Under the pieces are notes generated by a model, which did not search any database, had not been told where the DNA came from, and saw nothing but the letters and a program-made list of their open reading frames with translations. A program made the position numbers and the translations under genes. DNA of 64,000 bases from Alphaproteobacteria bacterium HT1-32 (GTDB taxonomy: Bacteria > Pseudomonadota > Alphaproteobacteria > Rhodospirillales > HT1-32), in contig WJPL01000005.1 of NCBI GenBank assembly GCA_009649675.1, positions 37,475-101,474 of the forward strand. The letters are read 5' to 3'. Of this stretch, positions 16,056 to 24,319 are shown piece after piece. Numbering within the stretch: the first letter of the stretch is position 1; the number at the start of each line of letters is the position of its first letter.

Positions 16056-17580
16056 CGCACTGTTCCTGGGTCTCTCGGCAATTCTGGAATGGCAGAATAT
16101 TCTCGCGATGGCGGCGGGTGTGATCGGCGGTGTTCTGGCCGGTGCAGTGCCGGGTCTCTCTGCAACGATGGCGGTGGCCCTGCTGTTACCGTTGACCTAT
16201 GGCCTGTCCCCCCTGTTTGCCCTCGGTCTGATGGCCGGGATGCATAACGGGGCGGCATATGGTGGCTCGATCCCGGCAATTCTGCTGCGCATACCCGGCA
16301 CGCCGGCAGCGGTAGCGACGACATTTGATGGCTATCCGCTTGCCCGGTCGGGACGGGTTGCTCATGCGCTGAAAGTGTCGGTTCTGTCTTCGGCTGTGGG
16401 TGGTGTCGTCAGTGCGATTGCGCTGATGCTGATTGCGCCACCACTGGCGGATATTGCGCTGCGGTTTGGCCCGCCCGAGATTTTCTGGGTCAGTGTCTTC
16501 GGGGTTGCGAGTACAGCAGTGCTGATGGGTAAAGACCCGGTAAAGGGAATGATGGCGGGGTGTATCGGTCTGTTTCTCGGTATGATTGGTCTCGATCATG
16601 TCACCGGAGTTGACCGTTTCACATTTGGCCTGATCGAGTTGTCCGGCGGGTTGCCCCTGCCAATCGTCTTGATGGCGCTGTTTGGTGTTCCTGCGGCCTG
16701 GATGATGGCGGAAAAGGCACCGGGAGCGGGTCTCGATGTTGGTGGTCTTGACCTGAAACGGGAAGGCGACCGGCTGCGGGACTGGCCGTGGCGGGATATT
16801 CTGCCGGCCTGGCTGCGGGGAAGCTCAATCGGTGTCTTCATCGGTATTCTGCCCGGACTTGGCGGTGCCGTGTCCAGCATCGTTGCCTATGGCTCCCAGA
16901 AACAGGCATCGAAAGATCCGGACAGTTTCGGGAAAGGCAATACATCCGGTGTCGCGGTCGCAGAATGCGCCAACAATGCAGATAATGCGGCCTCCATGAT
17001 CCCGGCTCTGACCCTGGGTATCCCGGGAAGTGGTGTGGCGGCTATCGTGCTTGCCGGGCTGCTGATTCACGGATTTGAATCCGGGCCGCAATTATTCACT
17101 GACCATGCGGAAACGGTGTTCGGTTATATCTGGGCGATGATGTTCACATCCATCATGCTGATTCTGATCGGTGGCGGACTTGCGACCAGACTGTTTGCGC
17201 AGGTACTGCGCACACCACCGATGATCATGATGCCGATTGTCGTGGGGCTCGCCGTTATCGGCACCTACACCTATGAAAACAATATCTTCAACGTCTACCT
17301 GCTGTTTGGGCTGGGCTTTCTGGGGTATGCGCTGGACCGGCTCTCGTTTCCGGTGGCGCCGGTTATCCTCGGCCTGTTTCTGGGGCCAAAGATTGAATAC
17401 AACCTGCGGGTCTCTCTGCTGATCTCACAGGATGATCCTTCAATCTTCTGGACGCGCCCGATTTCCATCGGGTTTGCGCTGGCTACCATTCTGGTCATCT
17501 TTTATCCGCTGTTTCGTAATGGTGCGGCTTCTCTCTGCCGGTCATGGAAAGCAGGGCGCGCAGCCCGCCAGCCGAGATAG
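16048..17580 (+). CDS. tctA: Tripartite tricarboxylate transporter large permease subunit (TctA)
   Basis: A 510-residue membrane permease with about eleven to twelve helices. The TctA signatures are clear: GAVPGLSATMAVALLLPLTY, GMHNGAAYGGSIPAILL with RIPGTPAAVATTFDGYP, and the second copy GILPGLGGAVSSIVAYGSQK with GIPGSGVAAIVLAGLLIHG, reflecting internal duplication. ATG 16048 overlaps the last bases of tctB; a GTG at 16042 is an alternative start. Followed after five bases by the GntR-family gene, so the regulator is probably co-transcribed. Confidence 0.95.
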   Translation: MFDALFLGLSAILEWQNILAMAAGVIGGVLAGAVPGLSATMAVALLLPLTYGLSPLFALGLMAGMHNGAAYGGSIPAILLRIPGTPAAVATTFDGYPLARSGRVAHALKVSVLSSAVGGVVSAIALMLIAPPLADIALRFGPPEIFWVSVFGVASTAVLMGKDPVKGMMAGCIGLFLGMIGLDHVTGVDRFTFGLIELSGGLPLPIVLMALFGVPAAWMMAEKAPGAGLDVGGLDLKREGDRLRDWPWRDILPAWLRGSSIGVFIGILPGLGGAVSSIVAYGSQKQASKDPDSFGKGNTSGVAVAECANNADNAASMIPALTLGIPGSGVAAIVLAGLLIHGFESGPQLFTDHAETVFGYIWAMMFTSIMLILIGGGLATRLFAQVLRTPPMIMMPIVVGLAVIGTYTYENNIFNVYLLFGLGFLGYALDRLSFPVAPVILGLFLGPKIEYNLRVSLLISQDDPSIFWTRPISIGFALATILVIFYPLFRNGAASLCRSWKAGRAARQPR

Positions 17581-17585
17581 TTCAG

Positions 17586-18476
17586 ATGGATGGACAGGAA
17601 ATGAAAGATAACAAGGTGAAAAAGAGCGTTGCCAGACCACCCCGGAAATCGGGCCGGGGGCGTACCGCTGCCTTGTCTGAGGAGCGTCGGGATCAGCTGA
17701 ACCGTTATCTTCACCGGCAGCTTGCCCGTGACAGCAAGAGCGGGCCGAAACATCAGCGTCTGCAGACAGCAGTTGTCGCTGCCATATCCGAAGGCGTTCT
17801 GACCGCCGGGGATCAGCTGCCGTCGGAACCTGAGATTGCGACCGGTGTCGGGCTTAGCCTCGGGACGGTAAGACGCTGTCTGACGCAGCTTGCGAATGAC
17901 GGCGTGGTGTCACGGGAACATGGCCGGGGGACATTCATTTCCGGTGTGACGCTGACGGAGAACGAAGTCTGGCATATGCGCTTTCTCGAAGATGACCTGG
18001 TGACGGTAAGACCGATTTATCAGCGTATTCTCGGGCGTGAGATTCTTCGGGAGACCGGGCCCTGGAGTGAGCATCTCGGCCAGAGCGAAGAGGGTTATGT
18101 TCGTGTCCGGCGGGCCGTCAATGTCGACAGCCTGTTCGTCTGCCACAGTGATTTTTATCTCCGGGGTGACCATTACAGCCGCGTTCTCGACCTTGATCCC
18201 CACGAGATTGAGAGCGTTGGTCTGAAACATGTACTGCGGCTTTATTTCAATGTGTCGATCACGCGGGTGCAGAAGATATCGCAGATTCTGCCAACCCCTG
18301 ATGATGTGACGCCGGTGATTGGCGTTCAGCCGGGACATCCGGCGCAGCGCGTTGAGATTCGCGGGTTTGCTCATGACAATCAGCCCGTTTCCTATCAGGT
18401 CATCTGGATACCGCCAACTGCGGTGCCGCTTGACCTGTCCGGACCTGTCTCCATGCCGTCTGCGGTCAAAGCATGA
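17586..18476 (+). CDS. GntR-family regulator, HutC subfamily (UTRA effector domain)
   Basis: A 296-residue regulator with a basic N-terminal extension, then a GntR winged helix at about 55-125 (LTAGDQLPSEPEIATGVGL, SLGTVRRCLTQLANDG, GRGTFISG), and a UTRA ligand domain to the C-terminus (YVRVRRAVNVD, DFYLRGDHYSRVLDL, PGHPAQRVEIRGFAHD, QVIWIPPTAVPLDL). HutC-type proteins often bind 14-bp palindromes such as CTTGT-based ones. The palindromes at 20941-20954 and 24237-24250 in this island have the same size. ATG 17586 starts just after the tctA stop; ATG 17601 is an equally possible start. It is the most likely local regulator of the aromatic-acid genes, by inference. Confidence 0.9.
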   Translation: MDGQEMKDNKVKKSVARPPRKSGRGRTAALSEERRDQLNRYLHRQLARDSKSGPKHQRLQTAVVAAISEGVLTAGDQLPSEPEIATGVGLSLGTVRRCLTQLANDGVVSREHGRGTFISGVTLTENEVWHMRFLEDDLVTVRPIYQRILGREILRETGPWSEHLGQSEEGYVRVRRAVNVDSLFVCHSDFYLRGDHYSRVLDLDPHEIESVGLKHVLRLYFNVSITRVQKISQILPTPDDVTPVIGVQPGHPAQRVEIRGFAHDNQPVSYQVIWIPPTAVPLDLSGPVSMPSAVKA

Positions 18477-18539
18477 TGGTCTGAAGTCTGATCGCCCGGC
18501 ATTTCATGTCGTTGTCTTGTTATCTGGAGGATATTTCTG

Positions 18540-19619
18540 ATGCCTAAACAATTCCGTCTCTGGGGTACCTGCTGTGCCCATGTTGCCTCTGACTTGCAGT
18601 TTGGCCGGGAAAGTCTGGCGGATGCTTTCCGGCAATCTGAACAGGGTGGCGATGAGGGCGGCCCGGCTTTTGACTGGGATATCGCGGTTAATCTCGGCGA
18701 TTTCAGCGGCGCACGCTACAATACGCCGGTGGATGAGGAAGGCGAAGAGATTGTCCGTCAGTTCTCTGCCCTGCAAAAGCATAAGCGTGAACAGATTTAC
18801 ACAGTCTGCGGCAACCATGACCGCAATGCCCCGGATGACGATGAAGCCTGGTGGTTTCAGAAGTGGATTGATCCGATGGGCGAGAATACGGCGTTCTCAG
18901 GTGTTGACCGGTCTGCCTATCCTTATCCGGTTGAGGGGACCTGGGAGCGATACAGCTTCCGGGCGGGAAACCTGCTGTTTCTGATGATGAGTGACATCAA
19001 TGAAAGTTCGCTGCCGAAAGGCCGGGGTGAGCTTGGGGGCTGTCCGTCCGGTGTGGTGCGTCAGGAAACCTTCGACTGGTGGAAGGACATGGTTGAGAAG
19101 CATCGTGATGACTGCATCATCATTACGTCGCATCACTATGTGCTGAAAAATACCACGGTTGCATCCGGCCCCTGGGAAGGGTTCCGGAAGGATGAGGATG
19201 GCAACTGGGCGATGGAATATCACCGTTACTACAAGGAAGCCTCACCCGAGGGGGCGTCCTATCTTCACTGGGTTGGTCATAAACCGGATTCCGGACAGTT
19301 TGAAACTGTCCTTGAGAAACATCCCGGTTCTTCAGACCTGTGGCTTGGCGGACATACCCATTCAGACCCGGATGACCGGCGGGGCGGCAAATCGCATGTC
19401 GAGCGGAGATGGAATACAAATTTCGTCAATGTCTCGGCACTGACCCGGTATCATGCAGAACTGCATTCACGCCCCATTAGCCGTCTTTTCACCTTTACCG
19501 AAGGCAGCGACGAGGTGCGTGTTCAGTGCTATCTGCATACATCTGAACACGCTCCTCAGGGCTGGTATGACAAGGTTGAGCAGACGCTGAAACTGTCGAA
19601 ACCCTTCATCGCGCCATAA
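18540..19619 (+). CDS. Calcineurin-like metallophosphoesterase
   Basis: A 359-residue protein with the dinuclear metallophosphoesterase signature in order: AVNLGDFSG (GD), VCGNHDRNAP (GNHD), IIITSHHYVL (H) and WLGGHTHSDPDD (GHTH). An N-terminal CCAHVASDL probably supplies the first His/Asp pair. There is no signal peptide, so it is cytoplasmic. GGAGG precedes ATG 18540. It sits between the regulator and the convergent Rieske oxygenase in the catabolic island. The substrate (a phosphomonoester or phosphodiester) cannot be told, and its link to aromatic degradation is unexplained. Confidence 0.85.
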   Translation: MPKQFRLWGTCCAHVASDLQFGRESLADAFRQSEQGGDEGGPAFDWDIAVNLGDFSGARYNTPVDEEGEEIVRQFSALQKHKREQIYTVCGNHDRNAPDDDEAWWFQKWIDPMGENTAFSGVDRSAYPYPVEGTWERYSFRAGNLLFLMMSDINESSLPKGRGELGGCPSGVVRQETFDWWKDMVEKHRDDCIIITSHHYVLKNTTVASGPWEGFRKDEDGNWAMEYHRYYKEASPEGASYLHWVGHKPDSGQFETVLEKHPGSSDLWLGGHTHSDPDDRRGGKSHVERRWNTNFVNVSALTRYHAELHSRPISRLFTFTEGSDEVRVQCYLHTSEHAPQGWYDKVEQTLKLSKPFIAP

Positions 19620-19630
19620 TACGGGTGTGA

Positions 19631-20908
19631 CTATTCCGCTGCCTGACTGTGGCTGACCTTGGTTCGCCAGTCGACTTCCTTCGGTAAGACTTCCTGATAG
19701 GAGGCGATGCTGGTATGGGCCGGGACATCCGGCCCGACACCGAGTGCCTTGCCGGTTTCGGCGAACTCGCGGGCGGCATCAACCATCAGGCGGCGAAATT
19801 CGACGATCGCCATGTCCGAGGCACCAAGTGTGTCATGGCTGCGATCAACAATCGGGCCCATACCGACCCACATCGAGATATCCTGATTGGGAATCCCCAT
19901 GATGCCGGTGGTGCTGTCACCCTTCATGGCTTCGCGGTCCTGCCGGAAGTTGTTCTGCAGGTTGCGGACCGGGGTCCAGTCTTCATGCAGATCGACACCC
20001 GGTTCGGCATGGCAGAATTTGCGCCAGTCATCGGTCTTGATGCAGGTTTCCGGATTTCCCCAGGCGATGAAATAGAACATCGTGTTCTCGTCATCCATCG
20101 GCACATTGATACTGGTGATGTTGTAGAGATTGTTCGGGGGAATCAGCGAGATGAAGGGGGCGACATACTGCGTGACCCGGATGTAGTTATGAGTTGCAGC
20201 CTTCTTGATCGGACGGCGGATCGCCGCGTAATGGAAGCCATAGGGCGTGCGTTCGATCTGCATGCGCGGTGAACGGTCGGTCGATGGCCGGTACCAGCTT
20301 TTGTCATCGGCCGCAGCGCCATCGACGCGGGCCGGTTTCATGTCGGAATGGTGCAGTGATGAAGAATGGGCGGAATCGATCTGTCCTTCTTCGATCTGTG
20401 CCCAGTTGCAGGGGATGCTGATCTTCAGAATACTGACCTGAACATCGTCACTGGGTGCAAAGGGCGGGCGCTGAAATTCAGGCATTTCTTCTGCCGGGCC
20501 GATATAGGCCCAGACGAATCCGCCACATTCCTGCACCGGATAGCTGTTATGTTTGACCTTGTCCTTGAGGTTGCTCTCCGGCGGCTCTGACGCCATCTCG
20601 GTGACGTTGCCCTCAACATCGAACTTCCAGCCATGATAGAGGCAGCGCAGACCGCACTCTTCGTTGCGGCCGAGATAAAGCAGCGCACCACGATGCGGGC
20701 AATGGCCGTCCATGACACCAAGCTTACCCTCGCTGTTACGGAAGGCGACCAGCTCTTCACCGAGAATACGCAGGCGTACCGGTGCGCCATCCGGCTCGGC
20801 CACTTCTTCTGACATGCAGACCGGAATCCAGTGGCGTTTCATCAACTCACCCATGGGTGCCTTGTTTTCCACCCGACACAGCAGATCGTTTTCTTCTTTC
20901 GTGAGCAT
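19631..20908 (-). CDS. Rieske non-heme iron oxygenase, phthalate 4,5-dioxygenase oxygenase type
   Basis: A 425-residue oxygenase component. The N-terminal Rieske [2Fe-2S] domain has Cys70-x-His72 and Cys89-x2-His92 (CPHRGALLYLG, CLYHGWKF). The catalytic domain has the mononuclear iron motif with Asp178, His181 and His186 (EEGQIDSAHSSSLHHSD). The C-terminal part (NQDISMWVGMGPIVDRSHD, LGASDMAIVEFRR) is typical of the phthalate dioxygenase group, which are alpha-only oligomers fed by a PDR-type reductase. It is divergent from exactly such a reductase (21022), with the dihydrodiol dehydrogenase and decarboxylase genes next. Together these predict dihydroxylation of phthalate or a close analogue at carbons 4 and 5. 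The exact substrate is inferred from context. Confidence 0.88.
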   Translation of the reverse strand: MLTKEENDLLCRVENKAPMGELMKRHWIPVCMSEEVAEPDGAPVRLRILGEELVAFRNSEGKLGVMDGHCPHRGALLYLGRNEECGLRCLYHGWKFDVEGNVTEMASEPPESNLKDKVKHNSYPVQECGGFVWAYIGPAEEMPEFQRPPFAPSDDVQVSILKISIPCNWAQIEEGQIDSAHSSSLHHSDMKPARVDGAAADDKSWYRPSTDRSPRMQIERTPYGFHYAAIRRPIKKAATHNYIRVTQYVAPFISLIPPNNLYNITSINVPMDDENTMFYFIAWGNPETCIKTDDWRKFCHAEPGVDLHEDWTPVRNLQNNFRQDREAMKGDSTTGIMGIPNQDISMWVGMGPIVDRSHDTLGASDMAIVEFRRLMVDAAREFAETGKALGVGPDVPAHTSIASYQEVLPKEVDWRTKVSHSQAAE

Positions 20909-20940
20909 GACCGGTCCTCCCGCTTGTTTTTTCTAATATC

Positions 20941-20954
20941 GTTAGATATCTAAG
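20941..20954. promoter_or_regulatory. Palindrome between divergent oxygenase and reductase genes
   Basis: GTTAGATATCTAAG contains the perfect 12-bp palindrome TTAGATATCTAA (20942-20953) and lies 33 bases from the oxygenase start and 68 from the reductase start. It closely matches CTTAGACATCTAAG at 24237-24250, and both are followed by AA. This is a candidate operator controlling both divergent units. Confidence 0.65.
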
Positions 20955-21021
20955 AAAAATGTAGCGCAGTCGAAACCAGCCGTCTAGTATGTTTTGCAGG
21001 CCACAGAGAGGGCCGGTGCGG

Positions 21022-21999
21022 ATGGCTGATAAACAGCAGGACCAGGGAATAGAAAACGTCATAATGCTTGATCTGAAAGTTGCTGAAAAACGCCGGCTTG
21101 CCGAAGGCATCTGGCTGTTTGATCTGGTTCATCCTGAAGGTAATGACTTGCCGCCTTTCACTGCGGGCGGGCACATTCCGGTGCGTACACCGTCTGGTGC
21201 GATGCGCCATTATTCGCTCAGCAACAACCCGTCAGAGCGGCACCGTTATCAGATTGCAGTGAAGCATGAACCGAACAGTCGTGGCGGTTCCCGGTCAATG
21301 GTTGAAGAGACGGCGGTCGGGGACCTGTTGTCGGTTGATGAGCCGGGAAACGACTTTCCGCTTGGTGATGCTCCAGACTATCTGCTGATTGCAGGTGGTA
21401 TCGGCATCACACCAATTCTGGCGATGGCCCGACAACTGACAGATCAGGGTAAAAGCTTTCATCTCGTCTATTGCAGCCGGTCGGCGGATCAGGCCGGGTT
21501 TCTGGATGTGCTGAATTCTGACGCGGTCAACGGCAAGATTACCATCCATCACGATGACGGCGATCCGGATGCTGTCTACGACTTCTGGGATTTGCTGGAG
21601 ACACCGTCAAAGACGCATGTTTATTGTTGTGGCCCTAAACCTCTGATGGAAGAGATTCTGGGGATGACCGGGCACTGGCCTGAATCGGCCATTCATTTTG
21701 AAGATTTCTCGCCGGTCGAGCGTACCCGTGCCGAAGATAAGGCGTTCAGCGTTACCCTTGCGAAGTCTGGCCAGAGGGTTGAAGTGGCGGCAGACCAGAC
21801 AATTCTTGAGGCGCTGCGTGAGGCTGGATTCAAGACAGTTTCTTCCTGTGAGAGTGGCACCTGTGGCACCTGCAAGACGGGTTTGCTGGAAGGTCAGGCG
21901 GACCATCGCGATATGGTGCTGATGGATGAAGAAAAGTCGGGCCAGATCATGATCTGTGTTTCCCGGTCAACTGACGGAGATCTGGTCCTTGATCTCTGA
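21022..21999 (+). CDS. Phthalate dioxygenase reductase-type iron-sulfur flavoprotein
   Basis: A 325-residue electron-transfer protein passing electrons from NADH through FMN to a C-terminal plant-type [2Fe-2S] cluster, then to the Rieske oxygenase. Order of domains: flavin domain (HYSLSNNPSERHRYQIAVK), nucleotide domain (LLIAGGIGITPILAMARQL, VYCCGPKPLMEEI) and ferredoxin domain with Cys-x4-Cys-x2-Cys (SCESGTCGTCKTGL) and a last Cys in MICVSRS. This domain order (ferredoxin at the end) is the PDR/VanB type. ATG 21022 follows GAGAGGG. The next gene starts within its last codons. Confidence 0.9.
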   Translation: MADKQQDQGIENVIMLDLKVAEKRRLAEGIWLFDLVHPEGNDLPPFTAGGHIPVRTPSGAMRHYSLSNNPSERHRYQIAVKHEPNSRGGSRSMVEETAVGDLLSVDEPGNDFPLGDAPDYLLIAGGIGITPILAMARQLTDQGKSFHLVYCSRSADQAGFLDVLNSDAVNGKITIHHDDGDPDAVYDFWDLLETPSKTHVYCCGPKPLMEEILGMTGHWPESAIHFEDFSPVERTRAEDKAFSVTLAKSGQRVEVAADQTILEALREAGFKTVSSCESGTCGTCKTGLLEGQADHRDMVLMDEEKSGQIMICVSRSTDGDLVLDL

Positions 22000-23197
22000 T
22001 ACGCCGGTGCGGCTGGGCGTGGCTGGTCTGGGGCGTGCCTTCATGCTGATGCTGCCGACGTTTCGCAATGATCCCAGAGTGCGGCTGACGGCCTGTGCTG
22101 CGCCGCGTCTGTCTTCTCGGGAGACATTCCTCCGCGATTTCGGGGGCAGGGCGCATGATACGGTTGAAGCTCTCGCCGAAGACCCGTCCGTTGATGCCAT
22201 CTATATCGCGACACCGCACCAGATGCACCGTGCTCATGCTGAAGCGGCGCTGGCCGCAGGCAAGCATGTGCTGCTGGACAAGCCGCTCTGCGTTGATCTG
22301 GAAGATGGCCTTGCCATCGCAAAAGCGGCGCGGGAAGCCGGGCGTCATGTCATCGTCGGACCAAGTCACAGCTTTGACCCGCAGGTATTGCTGGCGCGTG
22401 AACTCATTGAAAGTGGCCGGTTTGGCGATGTCCGGATGATCCATGCGTTCAATTATACAGATTTCCTGTACCGGCCCCGGCGACCGGAAGAGCTTGATAC
22501 GGCCGAAGGTGGCGGGGTGCTGTTCAGTCAGGGTGTTCATCAGATTGATATTGTCAGGCTGCTGGGTGGCGGACTGGTCCGTTCCGTCCGGGCCTCGACC
22601 GGGAAATGGGATGCTGGCCGTCCAACCGAATGCGCTTACTCGGCTCACCTGACTTTTGCGTCAGGGGCATTCGCGTCGCTGACCTATTCGGGCTTTGCGC
22701 ATTTCGACAGCGATGAATATTGCGGCTGGGTGGGTGAACTGGGTCGCGACAAGAATCCCGACTGCTATGGTGCGGCGCGCAAGGCGCTGGCGGCGGGCCT
22801 GTCGCCAGAGCAGGAATCTGCGCTGAAGTCGACACGTACGTACGGCAGCGCCGGTGAAGATCCATTACCGCGGCATAACGAACATTTCGGGTCTGTCATT
22901 GTCAGCTGTGACGGGGCGGACCTGCGGCTGACACCGGATGGCCTGTGGATATACGGGCATACAGAGCGGGAGTTCCTGCCCCTCCCGGTGACGGATGTGC
23001 CGCGCCGGACAGTCATCGATGCCCTGTATCAGGCAGTCATGAATAACCATCCGCCGGTTCAGACGGCAGAGTGGGGTCTGGCCAGTCTTGAACTTTGCCA
23101 CGCCATTCTGGAATCGGCATCGGCCGCGCGCGAAATTGAACTGAAACATCAGACGCCGGTGCTGCCGGCAGCGAACAGGGAGGACAGAAATGAGTAA
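21989..23197 (+). CDS. Gfo/Idh/MocA-family dehydrogenase, probable phthalate cis-dihydrodiol dehydrogenase
   Basis: A roughly 402-residue NAD(P)-dependent oxidoreductase with an N-terminal Rossmann fold (VRLGVAGLGRAFMLMLP), IYIATPHQMHRAHAEAAL, GKHVLLDKPLCVD with the conserved EKP-like Lys-Pro, and GGGVLFSQGVHQIDIVRLL with the catalytic His. The likely start is TTG 21989, which has GGAG upstream and overlaps the reductase stop; GTG 21956 is an in-frame alternative. In the Pseudomonas pht/oph pathway a member of this family rearomatises the 4,5-dihydrodiol to 4,5-dihydroxyphthalate, and the neighbours here are the same. Family is certain; the specific reaction is inferred from context. Confidence 0.82.
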   Translation: MISDTPVRLGVAGLGRAFMLMLPTFRNDPRVRLTACAAPRLSSRETFLRDFGGRAHDTVEALAEDPSVDAIYIATPHQMHRAHAEAALAAGKHVLLDKPLCVDLEDGLAIAKAAREAGRHVIVGPSHSFDPQVLLARELIESGRFGDVRMIHAFNYTDFLYRPRRPEELDTAEGGGVLFSQGVHQIDIVRLLGGGLVRSVRASTGKWDAGRPTECAYSAHLTFASGAFASLTYSGFAHFDSDEYCGWVGELGRDKNPDCYGAARKALAAGLSPEQESALKSTRTYGSAGEDPLPRHNEHFGSVIVSCDGADLRLTPDGLWIYGHTEREFLPLPVTDVPRRTVIDALYQAVMNNHPPVQTAEWGLASLELCHAILESASAAREIELKHQTPVLPAANREDRNE

Positions 23198-24182
23198 GCT
23201 GACATTGTCGATTGCCATGGGTGACTATGACCGTACCCGGGCCATTCATGACGGACGGGTGCAGATCGACGGGGTTGACCCGGTGACCATGCTGCAGGTG
23301 CCGGAGGAAATGTTTTTCCGGGCTTTCCGTCATCACGCCTATGACGCTTCCGAGATTTCCTTCTCGTCCTATGTTGTCAGCCTGACCCGCCCGGATCCGC
23401 ATTACATTGCCATCCCGGTCTTTCTGTCCCGGGCCTTCCGGCATACGTCGATCTATATCAACACGGAAAAAGGCATCACCAAACCGCAGGACCTGAAGGG
23501 TCGCCGTATCGGGATTGCTGAATACCAGCTGACCGCAAATGTCTGGGTCCGGGCAATTCTGGATGATGAATATGGCGTCAAACCGTCGGATGTGACCTGG
23601 GTGCGGGGCGGCATGGATACGCCCGGCCGGCCAGAGAAACTGAAACTCGATCTGCCATCGGATATCAGGATCGAACAGGCTCCGGAAGGGGCAACCCTGA
23701 ATGCAATGCTGGCGGCGGGCGAGATTGATGCCTTTGTCGGGCCGCGCTGGCCACGGGCCTTCAATGAAGGTGATCCACGGGTCGGTCGCCTGTTCCCGGA
23801 TACGGTCGCCGTGGCTGAAGATTACTATCGCCGGACAAAGCTGTTTCCGGTCATGCACCTGCTTGGCCTGCGCCGCAGCCTGGCTGACGAACATCCCTGG
23901 CTGCCGGGGGCATTGCTGAAAGCCTTCAACGCTTCAAAGGCGATGGCGCAGGAAGCTCTGGACGATACCTCGGCAACCAAGGTGACCATGCCCTTTGTCG
24001 AAGATAACCTGCAACGTGCAAGACAGCTCATCGGCAAGGACTTCTGGTCCTATGGAGTTGCCCCGAATCACGGGGTTCTCGACTATTTTCTTGAGCAACA
24101 TCACAGGCAGGGATTGTCGCCCCGGCGTGTGACGGTGGAGGAATTGTTCCATCCATCAACCTTCGAGGCTTACAGTTTGTAA
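23190..24182 (+). CDS. 4,5-dihydroxyphthalate decarboxylase-like protein
   Basis: A 330-residue protein with a periplasmic-binding-protein-like fold but no signal peptide, as in the Pht5 decarboxylase. Features are TLSIAMGDYDRTRAIHDG at the start, EEMFFRAFRHHAYDASEIS, AIPVFLSRAFRHTSIYIN, DLKGRRIGIAEYQLTANVW and WVRGGMDTPGRPEK. The enzyme removes one carboxyl from 4,5-dihydroxyphthalate to give protocatechuate. ATG 23190 overlaps the upstream dehydrogenase by eight bases, with GGGAGGA before it, so the last steps are co-translated. Solute-binding proteins of the Thi5/SsuA type share this fold; absence of a signal peptide and the neighbours favour the enzyme. Confidence 0.83.
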   Translation: MSKLTLSIAMGDYDRTRAIHDGRVQIDGVDPVTMLQVPEEMFFRAFRHHAYDASEISFSSYVVSLTRPDPHYIAIPVFLSRAFRHTSIYINTEKGITKPQDLKGRRIGIAEYQLTANVWVRAILDDEYGVKPSDVTWVRGGMDTPGRPEKLKLDLPSDIRIEQAPEGATLNAMLAAGEIDAFVGPRWPRAFNEGDPRVGRLFPDTVAVAEDYYRRTKLFPVMHLLGLRRSLADEHPWLPGALLKAFNASKAMAQEALDDTSATKVTMPFVEDNLQRARQLIGKDFWSYGVAPNHGVLDYFLEQHHRQGLSPRRVTVEELFHPSTFEAYSL

Positions 24183-24227
24183 GCCTGCATGGTCCCTAAC
24201 GTTAATTGACAGGGACTCGGAACTGCA

Positions 24228-24250
24228 CTTAGAATACTTAGACATCTAAG
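24228..24250. promoter_or_regulatory. Operator-like palindrome before the TAXI-TRAP genes
   Basis: CTTAGACATCTAAG (24237-24250) is an inverted repeat of CTTAGA around CA. A further direct half-site, CTTAGA, lies nine bases upstream (24228-24233). It matches the palindrome of the oxygenase/reductase promoter, so the importer and the pathway probably share a regulator. The TAXI gene starts 70 bases downstream. Confidence 0.65.
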
Positions 24251-24319
24251 AATAATAATTACTCGCTATCAAAACTGGCGGGACTCTGATGTTCACGAAC
24301 CACTGTCTGGGAGGACAAC

